DNA from: Pseudomonas sp. Marseille-Q3773
GTDB lineage: Bacteria; Pseudomonadota; Gammaproteobacteria; Pseudomonadales; Pseudomonadaceae
Assembly: GCF_916618955.1 (NCBI RefSeq)
Contig: NZ_OU745390.1
Coordinates: forward strand, 2,790,001-2,854,000
Length of the DNA stretch: 64,000 bases
Direction: 5' to 3'
Shown here: positions 1 to 7,323 of the stretch, piece after piece
How the letters are laid out: the number at the start of each line of letters is the position of its first letter
Numbering within the stretch: position 1 is the first letter of the stretch
Program-made: the position numbers and the translations under genes
Notes under the pieces: generated by a model
What the model was told of the DNA's origin: nothing
Database searches by the model: none
What the model saw: only the letters and a program-made list of their open reading frames with translations

Positions 1-51
1 GACGCCGGTTATCCGGCGCCGGGTTGCCGATAACGGCAATCCGGCAGCAAC

Positions 52-90
52 GTCTTCGCGGGTAACCCGCGCGAAGAGGCCGGCCAGGCC
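52..90. repeat. Partial REP-like palindrome at window start
   Basis: The arms CTTCGCGGGT and ACCCGCGCGAAG form a hairpin just beyond the 3' end of the small minus-strand ORF at 93-278. The sequence resembles half of the P. putida REP element but lacks the CTCCCACAGG tail. It may serve as a transcription stop or mRNA-stabilising hairpin. The 50 bases before it hold another short GC-rich hairpin. Confidence 0.45.
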
Positions 91-92
91 AA

Positions 93-278
93 TCAAGGCT
101 CGCGGCAAGCACCATTGGTGAAGGGGCCGGCGAATTTCTTCCAGCCCTCCCCCGGCGGCCATTGCGAACAGACCAGGCGCCCATCCACCTGGCTTTCCCA
201 GCGCCACCACGGCGCGGTGCCGGCCTGGGCCTGGTACAGGCACGCAGCAGCAATCAGTGCGACAAGCAGTTTTTTCAT
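93..278 (-). CDS. Small secreted hypothetical protein, 61 aa
   Basis: The chosen ATG at 278 gives a textbook signal peptide (MKKLLVALIAAACLYQAQA) followed by about 42 residues containing WWRWES, a CSQWPPGEGWKKF segment and a second cysteine near the C terminus, so one disulfide is possible. The longer frame to 347 only adds non-signal sequence before this start. It lies about 70 bp downstream of flgE in the same orientation, where P. putida genomes carry a small hypothetical between flgE and flgF (from memory). The composition (aromatic-rich, a lysine/proline turn, two cysteines) is unlike a random frame. No function is recognised; export to the periplasm is inferred from the signal peptide only. 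Confidence 0.6.
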   Translation of the reverse strand: MKKLLVALIAAACLYQAQAGTAPWWRWESQVDGRLVCSQWPPGEGWKKFAGPFTNGACREP

Positions 279-350
279 GACGCCCCCTGCAAAAACGACG
301 AACCCCTTCACGACAAAGGGGTTCGTCCTGACACGCTCATCCAGCAACCA

Positions 351-1706
351 TCAGGTCATCTGGATGATGGTCTGCATGATGGTGCTTTCGGTGGAGATGG
401 TCTTGGCGTTTGCCTGGTAATTGCTCTGCGCCTTGATCAGCTCGACCAGTTCCTGGGTCAGGTTGACGTTGGAGGCTTCCAGCGAGTTGGACTCGACGCT
501 GCCCAGGGTACCGGTCTTCGGCGCATCGATGCCCGGGATGCCAGAGGTGTAGGTCTCGGTCCAGCGGGTACCACCGATCTGCTGCAGGCCCTGCTCGTTG
601 GCGAAGCTGGCCAGCGCAACCTGGCCGATGGCACGCGACTGCTGGTTGCTGAAGCTGGCGAACAGTACGCCGGTCGAGTCGATGCTCAGGCTCGACAGGA
701 TGCCGGTGGCATAACCATCCTGGGACTGCGACATGCGCGCGGTCTCGGTGTTGTACGAGGTGGTGCTGTTCATCGACAGGCGCATGCCGTCGGCATTGCC
801 CGCCGCGCCATTGGCGATCCAGTTACCTGCCGAATCTTCCACCGCTGGCACCCAGCCGGTCATGCTGAACGTGTTGTTGGTCACGGTGAACGACGAGCCC
901 GCCGGGTGGCCGGTGTTGTCGGCCGTCATGCTCTTGACCGAGCCATCGCTGTTGAAGCTGATGGTGCCGGTCAGCGGTGCAGTGGAGGACGGGTCGAACG
1001 GGTTACGGCCATCAACCAGGGTGTACATGGTCCACTCATTGGTGCCGGTCTTGCGATAGAACTGCTCCATGGTGTGCTCGTTGCCCTGGCTGTCGTACAC
1101 CTTGGTCGGGAAGGACTTGGTGTAGGTCTTCTGGTCAGCAGGGTCGAACGGCAGGTTCGGCACCATCGCACCGGTACCATCGTCGACTTCCAGCGGGATG
1201 TCAGCGGCCGAAGAGTTCAGGTTGATGCCCTGGTCGATCAGGGAGGTGGCCTTGGGCTGCAGCGCCGAGGTATCGATCTGCAGATCGGTCAGCACGCCCT
1301 TCTGGATCTTGCCGGTCGAGTCAGCGGCATAACCCTGCAGGCGCAGGCCATCCGAGGTCACCACGAAATTGTCCTTGCTGGCCTGGAAGGCACCGGCACG
1401 GGTATAGACGCGCGAGCCGTTATCGGACAGCACGAAGAAGCCCTGCCCCTGGATGCCCATGTCCAGCACGTTGCCGGTGTTGTTGACGTCACCCTGGGTG
1501 AACTGCTGGGAAACGGCCGCCAGACGCACACCGTTACCGACCTGGTTCTTGCCCACGCCCAGGCGGTTGGCACCGGCATAGACATCGGCGAACTCGGCGC
1601 GCGACGACTTGAAACCGGTGGTGTTGACGTTGGCGATGTTGTTGCCGGTGACATCCAGCTGCTTGTTTGCTGCGTACAGACCGCTAAGGCCGATATTGAA
1701 AGACAT
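351..1706 (-). CDS. flgE: Flagellar hook protein FlgE
   Basis: FlgE polymerises into the hook, the universal joint between rod and filament, exported by the flagellar type III system. The 451-aa product opens with the rod/hook signature (SGLYAANKQLDVTGNNIANVNTTGFKSSR) and ends with the matching C-terminal coiled-coil motif (LVELIKAQSNYQANAKTI), which pack together in axial proteins. The middle is the variable exposed hook domain, rich in Thr, Ser, Asn and Gly. Length is in the usual range for Pseudomonas FlgE. It is the last of the four genes read leftward from the RpoN promoter before flgB, and starts about 30 bp after flgD. No sign of truncation. Confidence 0.96.
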   Translation of the reverse strand: MSFNIGLSGLYAANKQLDVTGNNIANVNTTGFKSSRAEFADVYAGANRLGVGKNQVGNGVRLAAVSQQFTQGDVNNTGNVLDMGIQGQGFFVLSDNGSRVYTRAGAFQASKDNFVVTSDGLRLQGYAADSTGKIQKGVLTDLQIDTSALQPKATSLIDQGINLNSSAADIPLEVDDGTGAMVPNLPFDPADQKTYTKSFPTKVYDSQGNEHTMEQFYRKTGTNEWTMYTLVDGRNPFDPSSTAPLTGTISFNSDGSVKSMTADNTGHPAGSSFTVTNNTFSMTGWVPAVEDSAGNWIANGAAGNADGMRLSMNSTTSYNTETARMSQSQDGYATGILSSLSIDSTGVLFASFSNQQSRAIGQVALASFANEQGLQQIGGTRWTETYTSGIPGIDAPKTGTLGSVESNSLEASNVNLTQELVELIKAQSNYQANAKTISTESTIMQTIIQMT

Positions 1707-1737
1707 GAATTCGCTCCTTTTGCCGCACTAATGGGCC

Positions 1738-2442
1738 TTAGATACCGATGGTTTGCACGTCGGAGAGGGACACTTTGCCAACGCCAGCGAGGTTGAGCAC
1801 CATTTCGCCGGCGGAACTGAAGCTGACGCTGGTCACCTTGGCCGGCAACAGCGTGTTCATCTGCACGGCCTTGCCATCCACCGTGGTGCTGGCGGTGAAG
1901 GTGTAGGTGCCCGGGTCGACTTTCGCGCCGCTATTGTTGGTACCGTCCCAGATGAAGTCGGCGTAACCGGCCTTCTGCTCACCCAGTTCGATGGTCTTGA
2001 CGGTGTTGCCGTCCTTGTCCTTGATGGTGATCTTCGCTTCGCCGATGGCTTGCGGCACCACGAACTGTGCGTTGAAGCTTTCAGTGGTGTCGACGATAGC
2101 CTTGTCGTTCTGCACCACCACCGAGCGACCGACCAGCGACGACGCCTGCAGTGCCTGGGACGAGGCCATGGCACTGGTAATGGCACTGACCGATTCGTTC
2201 AGCGAGGTGATACCTTCGAGGCTGCTGAACTGCGCCAACTGGGCAACGAATTCACCGTTGTCCTGCGGGTCCAGCGGGTTCTGGTGCTGCATCTGGGTCA
2301 CCAGCAACTGCAGGAAGGCATCCTTGCCGAGCGAGTCGGTGCCGGTCTTGGATGCGGTGTCCACGGTCTTCTTGGTGTTGGTCCCCACACCCGACGCCGC
2401 GAGCACTTCGTTGAGATTCACGCCGGTAGTATCGATTGCCAT
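1738..2442 (-). CDS. flgD: Flagellar hook capping/assembly protein FlgD
   Basis: FlgD forms the cap at the growing hook tip and is needed for FlgE polymerisation. The 234-aa protein has the conserved N-terminal FlgD block (LGKDAFLQLLVTQMQHQNPL, then FVAQLAQFSSLEG) at about residues 38-78, followed by the FlgD Ig-like/tudor region with the FIWDGTNNSGAKVDPGTYTF motif near residues 158-180. It sits 15 bp downstream of flgC in the flgBCDE cluster and is presumably co-transcribed. Identification is secure from motif content and gene order. Confidence 0.95.
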   Translation of the reverse strand: MAIDTTGVNLNEVLAASGVGTNTKKTVDTASKTGTDSLGKDAFLQLLVTQMQHQNPLDPQDNGEFVAQLAQFSSLEGITSLNESVSAITSAMASSQALQASSLVGRSVVVQNDKAIVDTTESFNAQFVVPQAIGEAKITIKDKDGNTVKTIELGEQKAGYADFIWDGTNNSGAKVDPGTYTFTASTTVDGKAVQMNTLLPAKVTSVSFSSAGEMVLNLAGVGKVSLSDVQTIGI

Positions 2443-2457
2443 GGTCTGGTTTCCTTA

Positions 2458-2901
2458 TCACTGACCCAGGGTCAGCACTTTCTGCATCATGCTCTTGGCC
2501 GTGTTCATCAGCTCGGCGTTGGTCTGGAACGCCCGGCTGGCGGAAATCATGTCGGCCATTTCCTCGACCACGTTGACGTTCGGGTAGTAGACATAGCCGT
2601 CCTTGTTCGCCGCCGGGTGGTTCGGCTCGTAGCGGGCTTCGAGGTTGCTCTGGTCCTCGACGATGCCTTTTACCTGCACGCCTTGCCCGGCTTCGCCCTG
2701 GTCTTCGAACAGCGACTGGCTGCTGCCGGCCTGGGCATCCTGGAAGGTAGTGGCGAACACCGGGTGTCGGGCGCGGTAGGTCTGGTCGATGCTCGAGGAC
2801 ACGGTCTCGGCGTTGGCAATGTTCGATGCAACGGTGTTCAGGCGCGTGTTCTGCGCACTCATGCCGCTACCGGCAATGTTGAAGACACTGGAAAGGGACA
2901 T
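2458..2901 (-). CDS. flgC: Flagellar proximal rod protein FlgC
   Basis: FlgC is a rod subunit of the basal body, exported through the flagellar secretion system. The 147-aa product carries the rod motif NIAGSGMSAQNTRLNTVASN and the C-terminal ASRAFQTNAELMNTAKSMMQ helix. Two in-frame ATGs exist, at 2907 and 2901. I chose 2901 because GGGGAG lies 7 nt before it, whereas it nearly abuts 2907. With either start the coding region is coupled to flgB, whose TGA overlaps the first ATG. Confidence 0.94.
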   Translation of the reverse strand: MSLSSVFNIAGSGMSAQNTRLNTVASNIANAETVSSSIDQTYRARHPVFATTFQDAQAGSSQSLFEDQGEAGQGVQVKGIVEDQSNLEARYEPNHPAANKDGYVYYPNVNVVEEMADMISASRAFQTNAELMNTAKSMMQKVLTLGQ

Positions 2902-2903
2902 GG

Positions 2904-3311
2904 TCATTCTCCCCGCAGGGCCGATACCAGCCCTTTGAATTTACTGTTGAGCAAGGTGAAGCTGGCCTGGAAGCCGACCGCGTTTTCGGTGTAGTTCGAT
3001 TGCTCGATCTGCGCGTCCACGGTGTTCTGGTCGATCGACGGCTGCAGCGGCGTGCGGTACTTCAAGGTATCGTCGGCCATGGCCAGGCCTTCGGCCTCGA
3101 TGTGCCGGCTGTTGGTGCGGTCGAGGCTGAAACGGCCGCTCTGCTGCTTGTCGCTTTCGGCGGCGAGCACCGAGGCGAAGTCCATGTCACGCGCCTTGTA
3201 GTTGGGCGTGTCGGCGTTGGCGATGTTGTTGGCCAGCACTTCGGCGCGCTGGGCGCGGAAGCCCAGGGCCTTTTCATGGATGCCAAGCGCCTTGTCGAAA
3301 CTGATGCTCAT
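2904..3311 (-). CDS. flgB: Flagellar proximal rod protein FlgB
   Basis: FlgB is the rod protein nearest the MS ring. The 135-aa product starting MSISFDKALGIHEKALGF contains the rod signature AQRAEVLANNIANADTPNYK and a C-terminal helical segment. The open frame runs upstream to 3506, but the extension is unlike FlgB and contains the promoter, so the ATG at 3311 is preferred. It is the first gene of flgBCDE and lies about 50 bp downstream of a sigma-54 promoter, as expected for FleQ/RpoN-dependent middle flagellar genes in Pseudomonas. Confidence 0.95.
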   Translation of the reverse strand: MSISFDKALGIHEKALGFRAQRAEVLANNIANADTPNYKARDMDFASVLAAESDKQQSGRFSLDRTNSRHIEAEGLAMADDTLKYRTPLQPSIDQNTVDAQIEQSNYTENAVGFQASFTLLNSKFKGLVSALRGE

Positions 3312-3359
3312 GTCGGGGAAACCTTCGAAGGTTGACCGGAATATCGTTGGCCAAGCTAT

Positions 3360-3376
3360 AGCAAGGGCTGTGCCAA
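3360..3376 (-). promoter_or_regulatory. RpoN (sigma-54) promoter of flgBCDE
   Basis: On the minus strand the sequence reads TTGGCACAGCCCTTGCT, an excellent -24/-12 element: GG, ten bases, GC, embedded in TGGCAC-N5-TTGCT. It is about 50 bp upstream of the flgB ATG. RpoN control of flgBCDE, with the enhancer protein FleQ, is established for Pseudomonas. The match itself is seen directly. Confidence 0.88.
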
Positions 3377-3436
3377 CCAACCGAAACCCCGGAAATACGG
3401 GCTTCCAGGATGGAGTGCTGTCAGAGTGATGCCAGA

Positions 3437-3503
3437 AAAGCGGCAAAGGCCTTCCGCCTTGAGGGGCGAAAGCGGCAATTGCCAGGCGGCAAAAGCGGCA
3501 AAA
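3437..3503. repeat. Cluster of four GCGGCAA repeats upstream of the flgB promoter
   Basis: GCGGCAA occurs at about 3440, 3472, 3486 and 3495, three of the copies within AAAGCGGCAA or AAAAGCGGCAAAA. The cluster is 65-125 bp upstream of the sigma-54 promoter, a distance typical of enhancer sites. A regulatory role is inference only. Confidence 0.4.
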
Positions 3504-3526
3504 CAAAAAATTGACGTCAGCTTTTC

Positions 3527-3572
3527 CTGCGCAGGCCTCTTCGCGGGTGCGCCTGCGCAGAGGCCTGCGCAG
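3527..3572. repeat. 12-bp perfect inverted repeat between cheR and flgB
   Basis: CTGCGCAGGCCT at 3527-3538 is matched by AGGCCTGCGCAG at 3561-3572, with a REP-like CTTCGCGGGTGCGCC segment in between. It follows the cheR terminator and lies in the 300-bp gap between cheR and flgB. It could be a degenerate REP. Confidence 0.55.
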
Positions 3573-3579
3573 ACAAACA

Positions 3580-3612
3580 AAAAGGCCGGCAACTTTCGCT
3601 GCCGGCCTTTTG
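3580..3612 (-). terminator. Rho-independent terminator after cheR
   Basis: AAAAGGCCGGC and GCCGGCCTTTT pair to give a strong stem with a 10-nt loop. It sits immediately beyond the cheR stop and has a T run when read leftward. It separates the cheV-cheR unit from flgBCDE. Confidence 0.85.
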
Positions 3613-3615
3613 TGC

Positions 3616-4443
3616 TCACTTGGCCTGGTAGATGATCCCCGGGCTGCACTGCACCATCTGGTAGTGGTCCGGCAGCCCGTTCAGCGCCTCGGATGCACCG
3701 AGGAACAGGTAGCCACCCGGCTTCAGGGTACTGTGAATGCGCAACAGGATGTCCTTCTTCACCTGCGCCGAGAAGTAGATCAGCACGTTACGGCAGAACA
3801 CCACGTCGAACTTGCCCAGGCTGGCATAGCTGTCGAGCAGGTTGAACGAGCGGAACTCGACCCGGCTGCGAATCGCCGGCTTGACCGCCCAGCGCCCCGG
3901 CCCCTTGGTGTCGAAGTAACGCTGCAGGCGCTCCTGGGACAACCCACGGGCAATCGCCAGGCTGTCGTACTCGCCAGTCTTGCAGTTGGTCAGCATGCTG
4001 CCGGACAAGTCGGTGGCGACGATCTGCGCCCCCATCTTCAACTGGCCCAGGTTGCTGCGCTCGAACTCGTCGATGGCCATCGAGATGGAATACGGCTCCT
4101 GCCCCGACGAACAGGCCGCCGACCACATGCGCAGGCGCTGGCCGGGGTTGTTGCGGATGAACTCCGGAATCACCTTGTTCTTCAGCACTTCGAACGGGTA
4201 GGTGTCGCGAAACCACAGGGTCTCGTTGGTGGTCATGGCATCGACCACCTGCTCGCGCAAGCCACCGCGTGGCTGGGCCTGGATGCGCTGTACCAGCTCG
4301 CCCAGGTTCTTGATGCCCTGTTGCTCCATCAGCTTGTTGAGACGGCTGGAAACCAGGTACTGCTTGTTATCCCCCAGCAGGATGCCACAGGCTTTCTCCA
4401 GGAAGACCCGGAACTGTTCGAAATCCAAATTACCCGTAGACAC
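3616..4443 (-). CDS. cheR: Chemotaxis protein methyltransferase CheR
   Basis: CheR methylates glutamates of chemoreceptors using S-adenosylmethionine, setting adaptation of the chemotaxis response. The 275-aa product has the N-terminal CheR helical domain (about residues 5-75) and the SAM-binding methyltransferase domain with NETLWFRD, SAACSSGQEPYSI and FCRNVLIYF motifs. It starts with GTG at 4443, with an AGAGG-type ribosome site about 9 nt before. It lies 50 bp downstream of cheV, with a GC hairpin (4471-4491) lacking a T run in the gap. The cheV-cheR-flgB order is normal for Pseudomonas. Confidence 0.95.
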   Translation of the reverse strand: MSTGNLDFEQFRVFLEKACGILLGDNKQYLVSSRLNKLMEQQGIKNLGELVQRIQAQPRGGLREQVVDAMTTNETLWFRDTYPFEVLKNKVIPEFIRNNPGQRLRMWSAACSSGQEPYSISMAIDEFERSNLGQLKMGAQIVATDLSGSMLTNCKTGEYDSLAIARGLSQERLQRYFDTKGPGRWAVKPAIRSRVEFRSFNLLDSYASLGKFDVVFCRNVLIYFSAQVKKDILLRIHSTLKPGGYLFLGASEALNGLPDHYQMVQCSPGIIYQAK

Positions 4444-4495
4444 TTCTGCCGCCTCTTTTCAATCACTGGTGCCGGGGGGCCTGCCCCCGGCGCTT

Positions 4496-5425
4496 TCAAT
4501 GTGCTGCCTTGATCCGGTCGACTACCCGCTGGGCCAGGTCGTCCGGCTTGAACTTGGCCAGGAAGTCATCAGCCCCGACCTTCTTCACCATCGCCTGGTT
4601 GAACACCCCGGAAAGCGAAGTATGCAGGCAGATATGCAATTTTTGCATGCGCGGGTCACTGCGGATCTCCGCGGTCAGCGTGTAGCCATCCATTTCCGGC
4701 ATTTCAATGTCGGAGATCATCATCAGGAACTCTTCTTCCGGCTTCTTGCCTTCGTCCACCAGCTGACGCAGGTAGTTCAGGGCCTGACGACCGTCATTGA
4801 GCGCCACCACCTCGACCCCTACCGTCTGCAGGCAGCGGCTGACCTGCTTGCGCGCCACCGACGAGTCGTCGACGGTGAGCACCCGCAGCAGCACGGCCTT
4901 GTCCTGCACCTCGGCATCGACCACCCCGGCCGACACCGACTCGGACGACGGCGCCACTTCGGCCAGCACCTTCTCCACGTCGATGATCTCGACCATGCGG
5001 TTGTCCACCCGGGTGACTGCGGTCAGGTAGTGATCGCGGCCGGTGCCCTTGGGTGGCGGATGGATTTCTTCCCAGTTCATGTTGACGATGCGTTCCACCG
5101 AATGCACCAGGAAGCCCTGGGTCTTGGTGTTGTACTCGGTAATGATCACGAAGCTGTTGCGCGTGTCTTCCTGCAGCGGCCGCAACCCGGTGGCCATCGA
5201 CAGGTCGAGGATCGGGATGGTCGCCCCGCGAATATTGGCAACGCCGCGCACCACCGGGTGCGCCCTGGGCAGCAGGGTCAGCGCAGGGCATTGCAGCACT
5301 TCCCTGACCTTGAACACGTTGATGCCGTATAGCTGTTCGCCATTGAGGCGGAACAACAGCAATTCCAGGCGGTTCTGCCCGACCAACTGCGTGCGCTGGT
5401 TGACCGAATCCATAACACCTGCCAT
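4496..5425 (-). CDS. cheV: Chemotaxis coupling/response-regulator protein CheV
   Basis: CheV fuses a CheW-like coupling domain (about residues 15-165) to a receiver domain (about 180-305). It links receptors to CheA and its phosphorylation tunes adaptation. The receiver shows the acidic pair at VDDS, the phosphoacceptor aspartate in MMISDIEMPEMDGYT, and a C-terminal lysine in DDFLAKFKPDDLAQ. I chose the ATG at 5425 (MAGVMDSVNQ, 309 aa) because GAGGAG lies about 7 nt before it. The frame extends 12 codons further upstream without such a site. It is divergent from flgA across a 77-bp gap. Confidence 0.94.
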   Translation of the reverse strand: MAGVMDSVNQRTQLVGQNRLELLLFRLNGEQLYGINVFKVREVLQCPALTLLPRAHPVVRGVANIRGATIPILDLSMATGLRPLQEDTRNSFVIITEYNTKTQGFLVHSVERIVNMNWEEIHPPPKGTGRDHYLTAVTRVDNRMVEIIDVEKVLAEVAPSSESVSAGVVDAEVQDKAVLLRVLTVDDSSVARKQVSRCLQTVGVEVVALNDGRQALNYLRQLVDEGKKPEEEFLMMISDIEMPEMDGYTLTAEIRSDPRMQKLHICLHTSLSGVFNQAMVKKVGADDFLAKFKPDDLAQRVVDRIKAAH

Positions 5426-5473
5426 GCCAGTCTCCTCTACCTTTAAGCCTTTCTTTGCCACTCACCTAGCAAG

Positions 5474-5490
5474 TCGGCACGGGCTTTGCT
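5474..5490 (+). promoter_or_regulatory. RpoN (sigma-54) promoter of flgA
   Basis: TCGGCACGGGCTTTGCT matches the -24/-12 consensus, with GG and GC separated by exactly ten bases. The predicted transcription start would fall near 5500, only a few bases before the flgA ATG at 5503. RpoN/FleQ control of Pseudomonas flagellar genes is established; this specific assignment is by motif. Confidence 0.75.
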
Positions 5491-5502
5491 TTTTTGAGCG
5501 TC

Positions 5503-6255
5503 ATGTACACGAAAACGACATTTTCCCGACGATTGACGCGCCTGCTGACTGGCTCGCTGGCCGTGCTGTGCCTGCTGACGCCTGGCGTTCGCACGGTAGC
5601 GGACGCGTTTACCTTGCCTGAACAGCTTATCGGTGTCACCCAAGGGTTTCTTGAATTCAGCGTCGAAGATTACCTGGCCACCACCCAGACCGCCGGCCGC
5701 TACGAAATCCAGGTCAACCCGCTGGACCCGCGCCTGCGCATGCCGCTGTGCAGCCAGCAGCTGGACGCCTCGCTGGAAAGCCCGGCGCAACCGCTGGGCC
5801 GCGTTACGGTGAAGGTGCGTTGCGACAGTGCAGCGCCTTGGACCGTGTTCGTACCGGCTACCGTGCGGCTGTTCCGCGAAGTAGTGGTGGCGACCCGCCC
5901 ACTGAAGCGCGACAACGTGGTCGGCGAAGGCGACGTGGCCCTGCGTGAGCGCGATGTCGGCACGCTGGGGCAAGGCTTCCTGACCGAACTGGACCAGGCG
6001 GTCGGCATGAAGATGCTGCGCCCCACGGTGATCGACCAGGTGCTCACCCCGCAGCACCTGGAACAGGCCGAGGTGGTGCGCAAGGGCGACCACGTGGTGA
6101 TCATCGCCCGCAGCGGCAGCCTGAGCGTACGCATGCCCGGCGAAGCACTGAGCAAGGGCGGCCTGAGCGAGCAGATCCGCGTGCGTAACCTCAATTCCAA
6201 ACGCGTGGTCAAGGCCAGGGTCACCGGCCCAGGCCAGGTCGAGGTGAGTATGTAG
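5503..6255 (+). CDS. flgA: Flagellar P-ring assembly chaperone FlgA
   Basis: FlgA is a periplasmic chaperone that helps FlgI polymerise into the P ring around the rod. The 250-aa product has a basic, hydrophobic N-terminal export signal (RRLTRLLTGSLAVLCLL), then the FlgA wing/SAF region: VVVATRPLKRDNVVGEGDV and later GMKMLRPTVIDQVLTPQHL, ending with RIRVRNLNSKRVVKARVTG-like sequence. The ATG at 5503 has no clear Shine-Dalgarno site and lies almost at the predicted sigma-54 start. A TTG at 5494 and a TTG at 5533 are other possible starts. It is followed by flgM and flgN. Confidence 0.93.
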   Translation: MYTKTTFSRRLTRLLTGSLAVLCLLTPGVRTVADAFTLPEQLIGVTQGFLEFSVEDYLATTQTAGRYEIQVNPLDPRLRMPLCSQQLDASLESPAQPLGRVTVKVRCDSAAPWTVFVPATVRLFREVVVATRPLKRDNVVGEGDVALRERDVGTLGQGFLTELDQAVGMKMLRPTVIDQVLTPQHLEQAEVVRKGDHVVIIARSGSLSVRMPGEALSKGGLSEQIRVRNLNSKRVVKARVTGPGQVEVSM

Positions 6256-6353
6256 CCAGCCGACATTGCGCTGGCGGCGAGGAACCGCTGCTCCTAAACT
6301 GTGTCAGAAAACGGGTTCGCAAGCTTGCCGACAGGCGGCTACGCATTTGTGCC

Positions 6354-6380
6354 TAAAGTTTCTTTCGGGTTGGCCGAAAA
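6354..6380 (+). promoter_or_regulatory. FliA (sigma-28) promoter of flgM
   Basis: TAAAGTTT, an 11-nt spacer and GCCGAAAA reproduce the FliA consensus TAAAGTTT-N11-GCCGAWAA, about 37 bp before the flgM ATG. It gives the usual late-class feedback in which FliA drives its own anti-sigma factor. Confidence 0.92.
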
Positions 6381-6416
6381 CAAGGCAAGCGTCCAAATAC
6401 CCAGAGGTTTCTGATC

Positions 6417-6725
6417 ATGGTCATCGACTTCAGTCGTGTAAATAATTCTCCGTCCGTCACGGGCGGCGTGCGCGGCAACAGCGCATCCGGCAGCGCCGAA
6501 AAACCGGCAGCCAGCCAGGAAGCCACCACCAGCGCCAGCGGAGAAGCGGTACACCTCAGCCAGGAGGCACAGCAGTTGCAGAAGATCAGCGACAAGCTGC
6601 GCGACGAGCCGGTGGTCAACAGCGCCCGTGTGGCCCAGTTGAAACAGGCGATCGCCGACGGCAGCTACCAGGTCGATGCCGGCCGGGTCGCCAGCAAACT
6701 GCTCGATTTCGAAGCCCAGCGCTGA
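6417..6725 (+). CDS. flgM: Anti-sigma-28 factor FlgM
   Basis: FlgM binds and inhibits the flagellar sigma factor FliA until the hook is complete, then is exported. The 102-aa product has a low-complexity, disordered N-terminal half (Ser, Ala, Gly, Thr) and the conserved C-terminal FliA-binding helices ([28 protein letters not shown]). Length and the preceding FliA promoter fit FlgM. flgN follows 49 bp later, probably as the same transcript. Confidence 0.95.
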   Translation: MVIDFSRVNNSPSVTGGVRGNSASGSAEKPAASQEATTSASGEAVHLSQEAQQLQKISDKLRDEPVVNSARVAQLKQAIADGSYQVDAGRVASKLLDFEAQR

Positions 6726-6774
6726 CCGTTCGGCGCGCTGACTTCACGGACGCTCAAACAGCCAAGAGTTAGCC

Positions 6775-7242
6775 ATGCACGACACCTCCTTGCTGCAACT
6801 GATCGAAGACGACATCGCACCGATGCAGGAATTGCTCGACCTCTTGCAGAAGGAGGCCGTTGCACTGCATGGGCGTGACATGGCGCTGCTGGAAACCATC
6901 CTGGCCCGCAAGCAGTCCTTGATCGTGCTGCTGGAGCAGCAAGGCTCGCGGCGCAACAACCTGCTCACCAGCCTGGGCCTGAGCGCCAATCGCGCCGGGG
7001 TGGAGGCGGTGGCAGCACAATCCCCGAACGGTGAACTGCTGTTGCAGCAACTCGACGTGATCAGCCAGTTGATGCAAGCCTGCCAGCAGCTCAACGAGAC
7101 CAACGGGCGGATCATCCAGGTGCAGCAGAACGCCACCAACAACCAGATCCGCATCCTCATGGGCGGCGACTCTCCGTCGCTCTACGACAGCCGTGGCAGC
7201 ACATCGCCTCTGGTCAAGCCACGGGCGCTCAGCCAGGTTTGA
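6775..7242 (+). CDS. flgN: Flagellar export chaperone FlgN
   Basis: FlgN is the cytosolic chaperone for the hook-filament junction proteins FlgK and FlgL. The 155-aa product is almost entirely helical and Leu/Gln-rich, with heptad-like runs (LLDLLQKEAVALHGRDM, LLQQLDVISQLMQACQQLN) and the conserved asparagine-rich NGRIIQVQQNATNN segment, ending in a short unstructured tail. It follows flgM directly, the usual pairing. No terminator is seen between flgN and flgZ. Confidence 0.92.
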   Translation: MHDTSLLQLIEDDIAPMQELLDLLQKEAVALHGRDMALLETILARKQSLIVLLEQQGSRRNNLLTSLGLSANRAGVEAVAAQSPNGELLLQQLDVISQLMQACQQLNETNGRIIQVQQNATNNQIRILMGGDSPSLYDSRGSTSPLVKPRALSQV

Positions 7243-7323
7243 TTTTTTCTATCAAGGCACGGAACATACTGGCAAAATGCCGTTAATTGCGTGTGTCGCT
7301 TTTGCCTGGAGAATCATAAAGCC

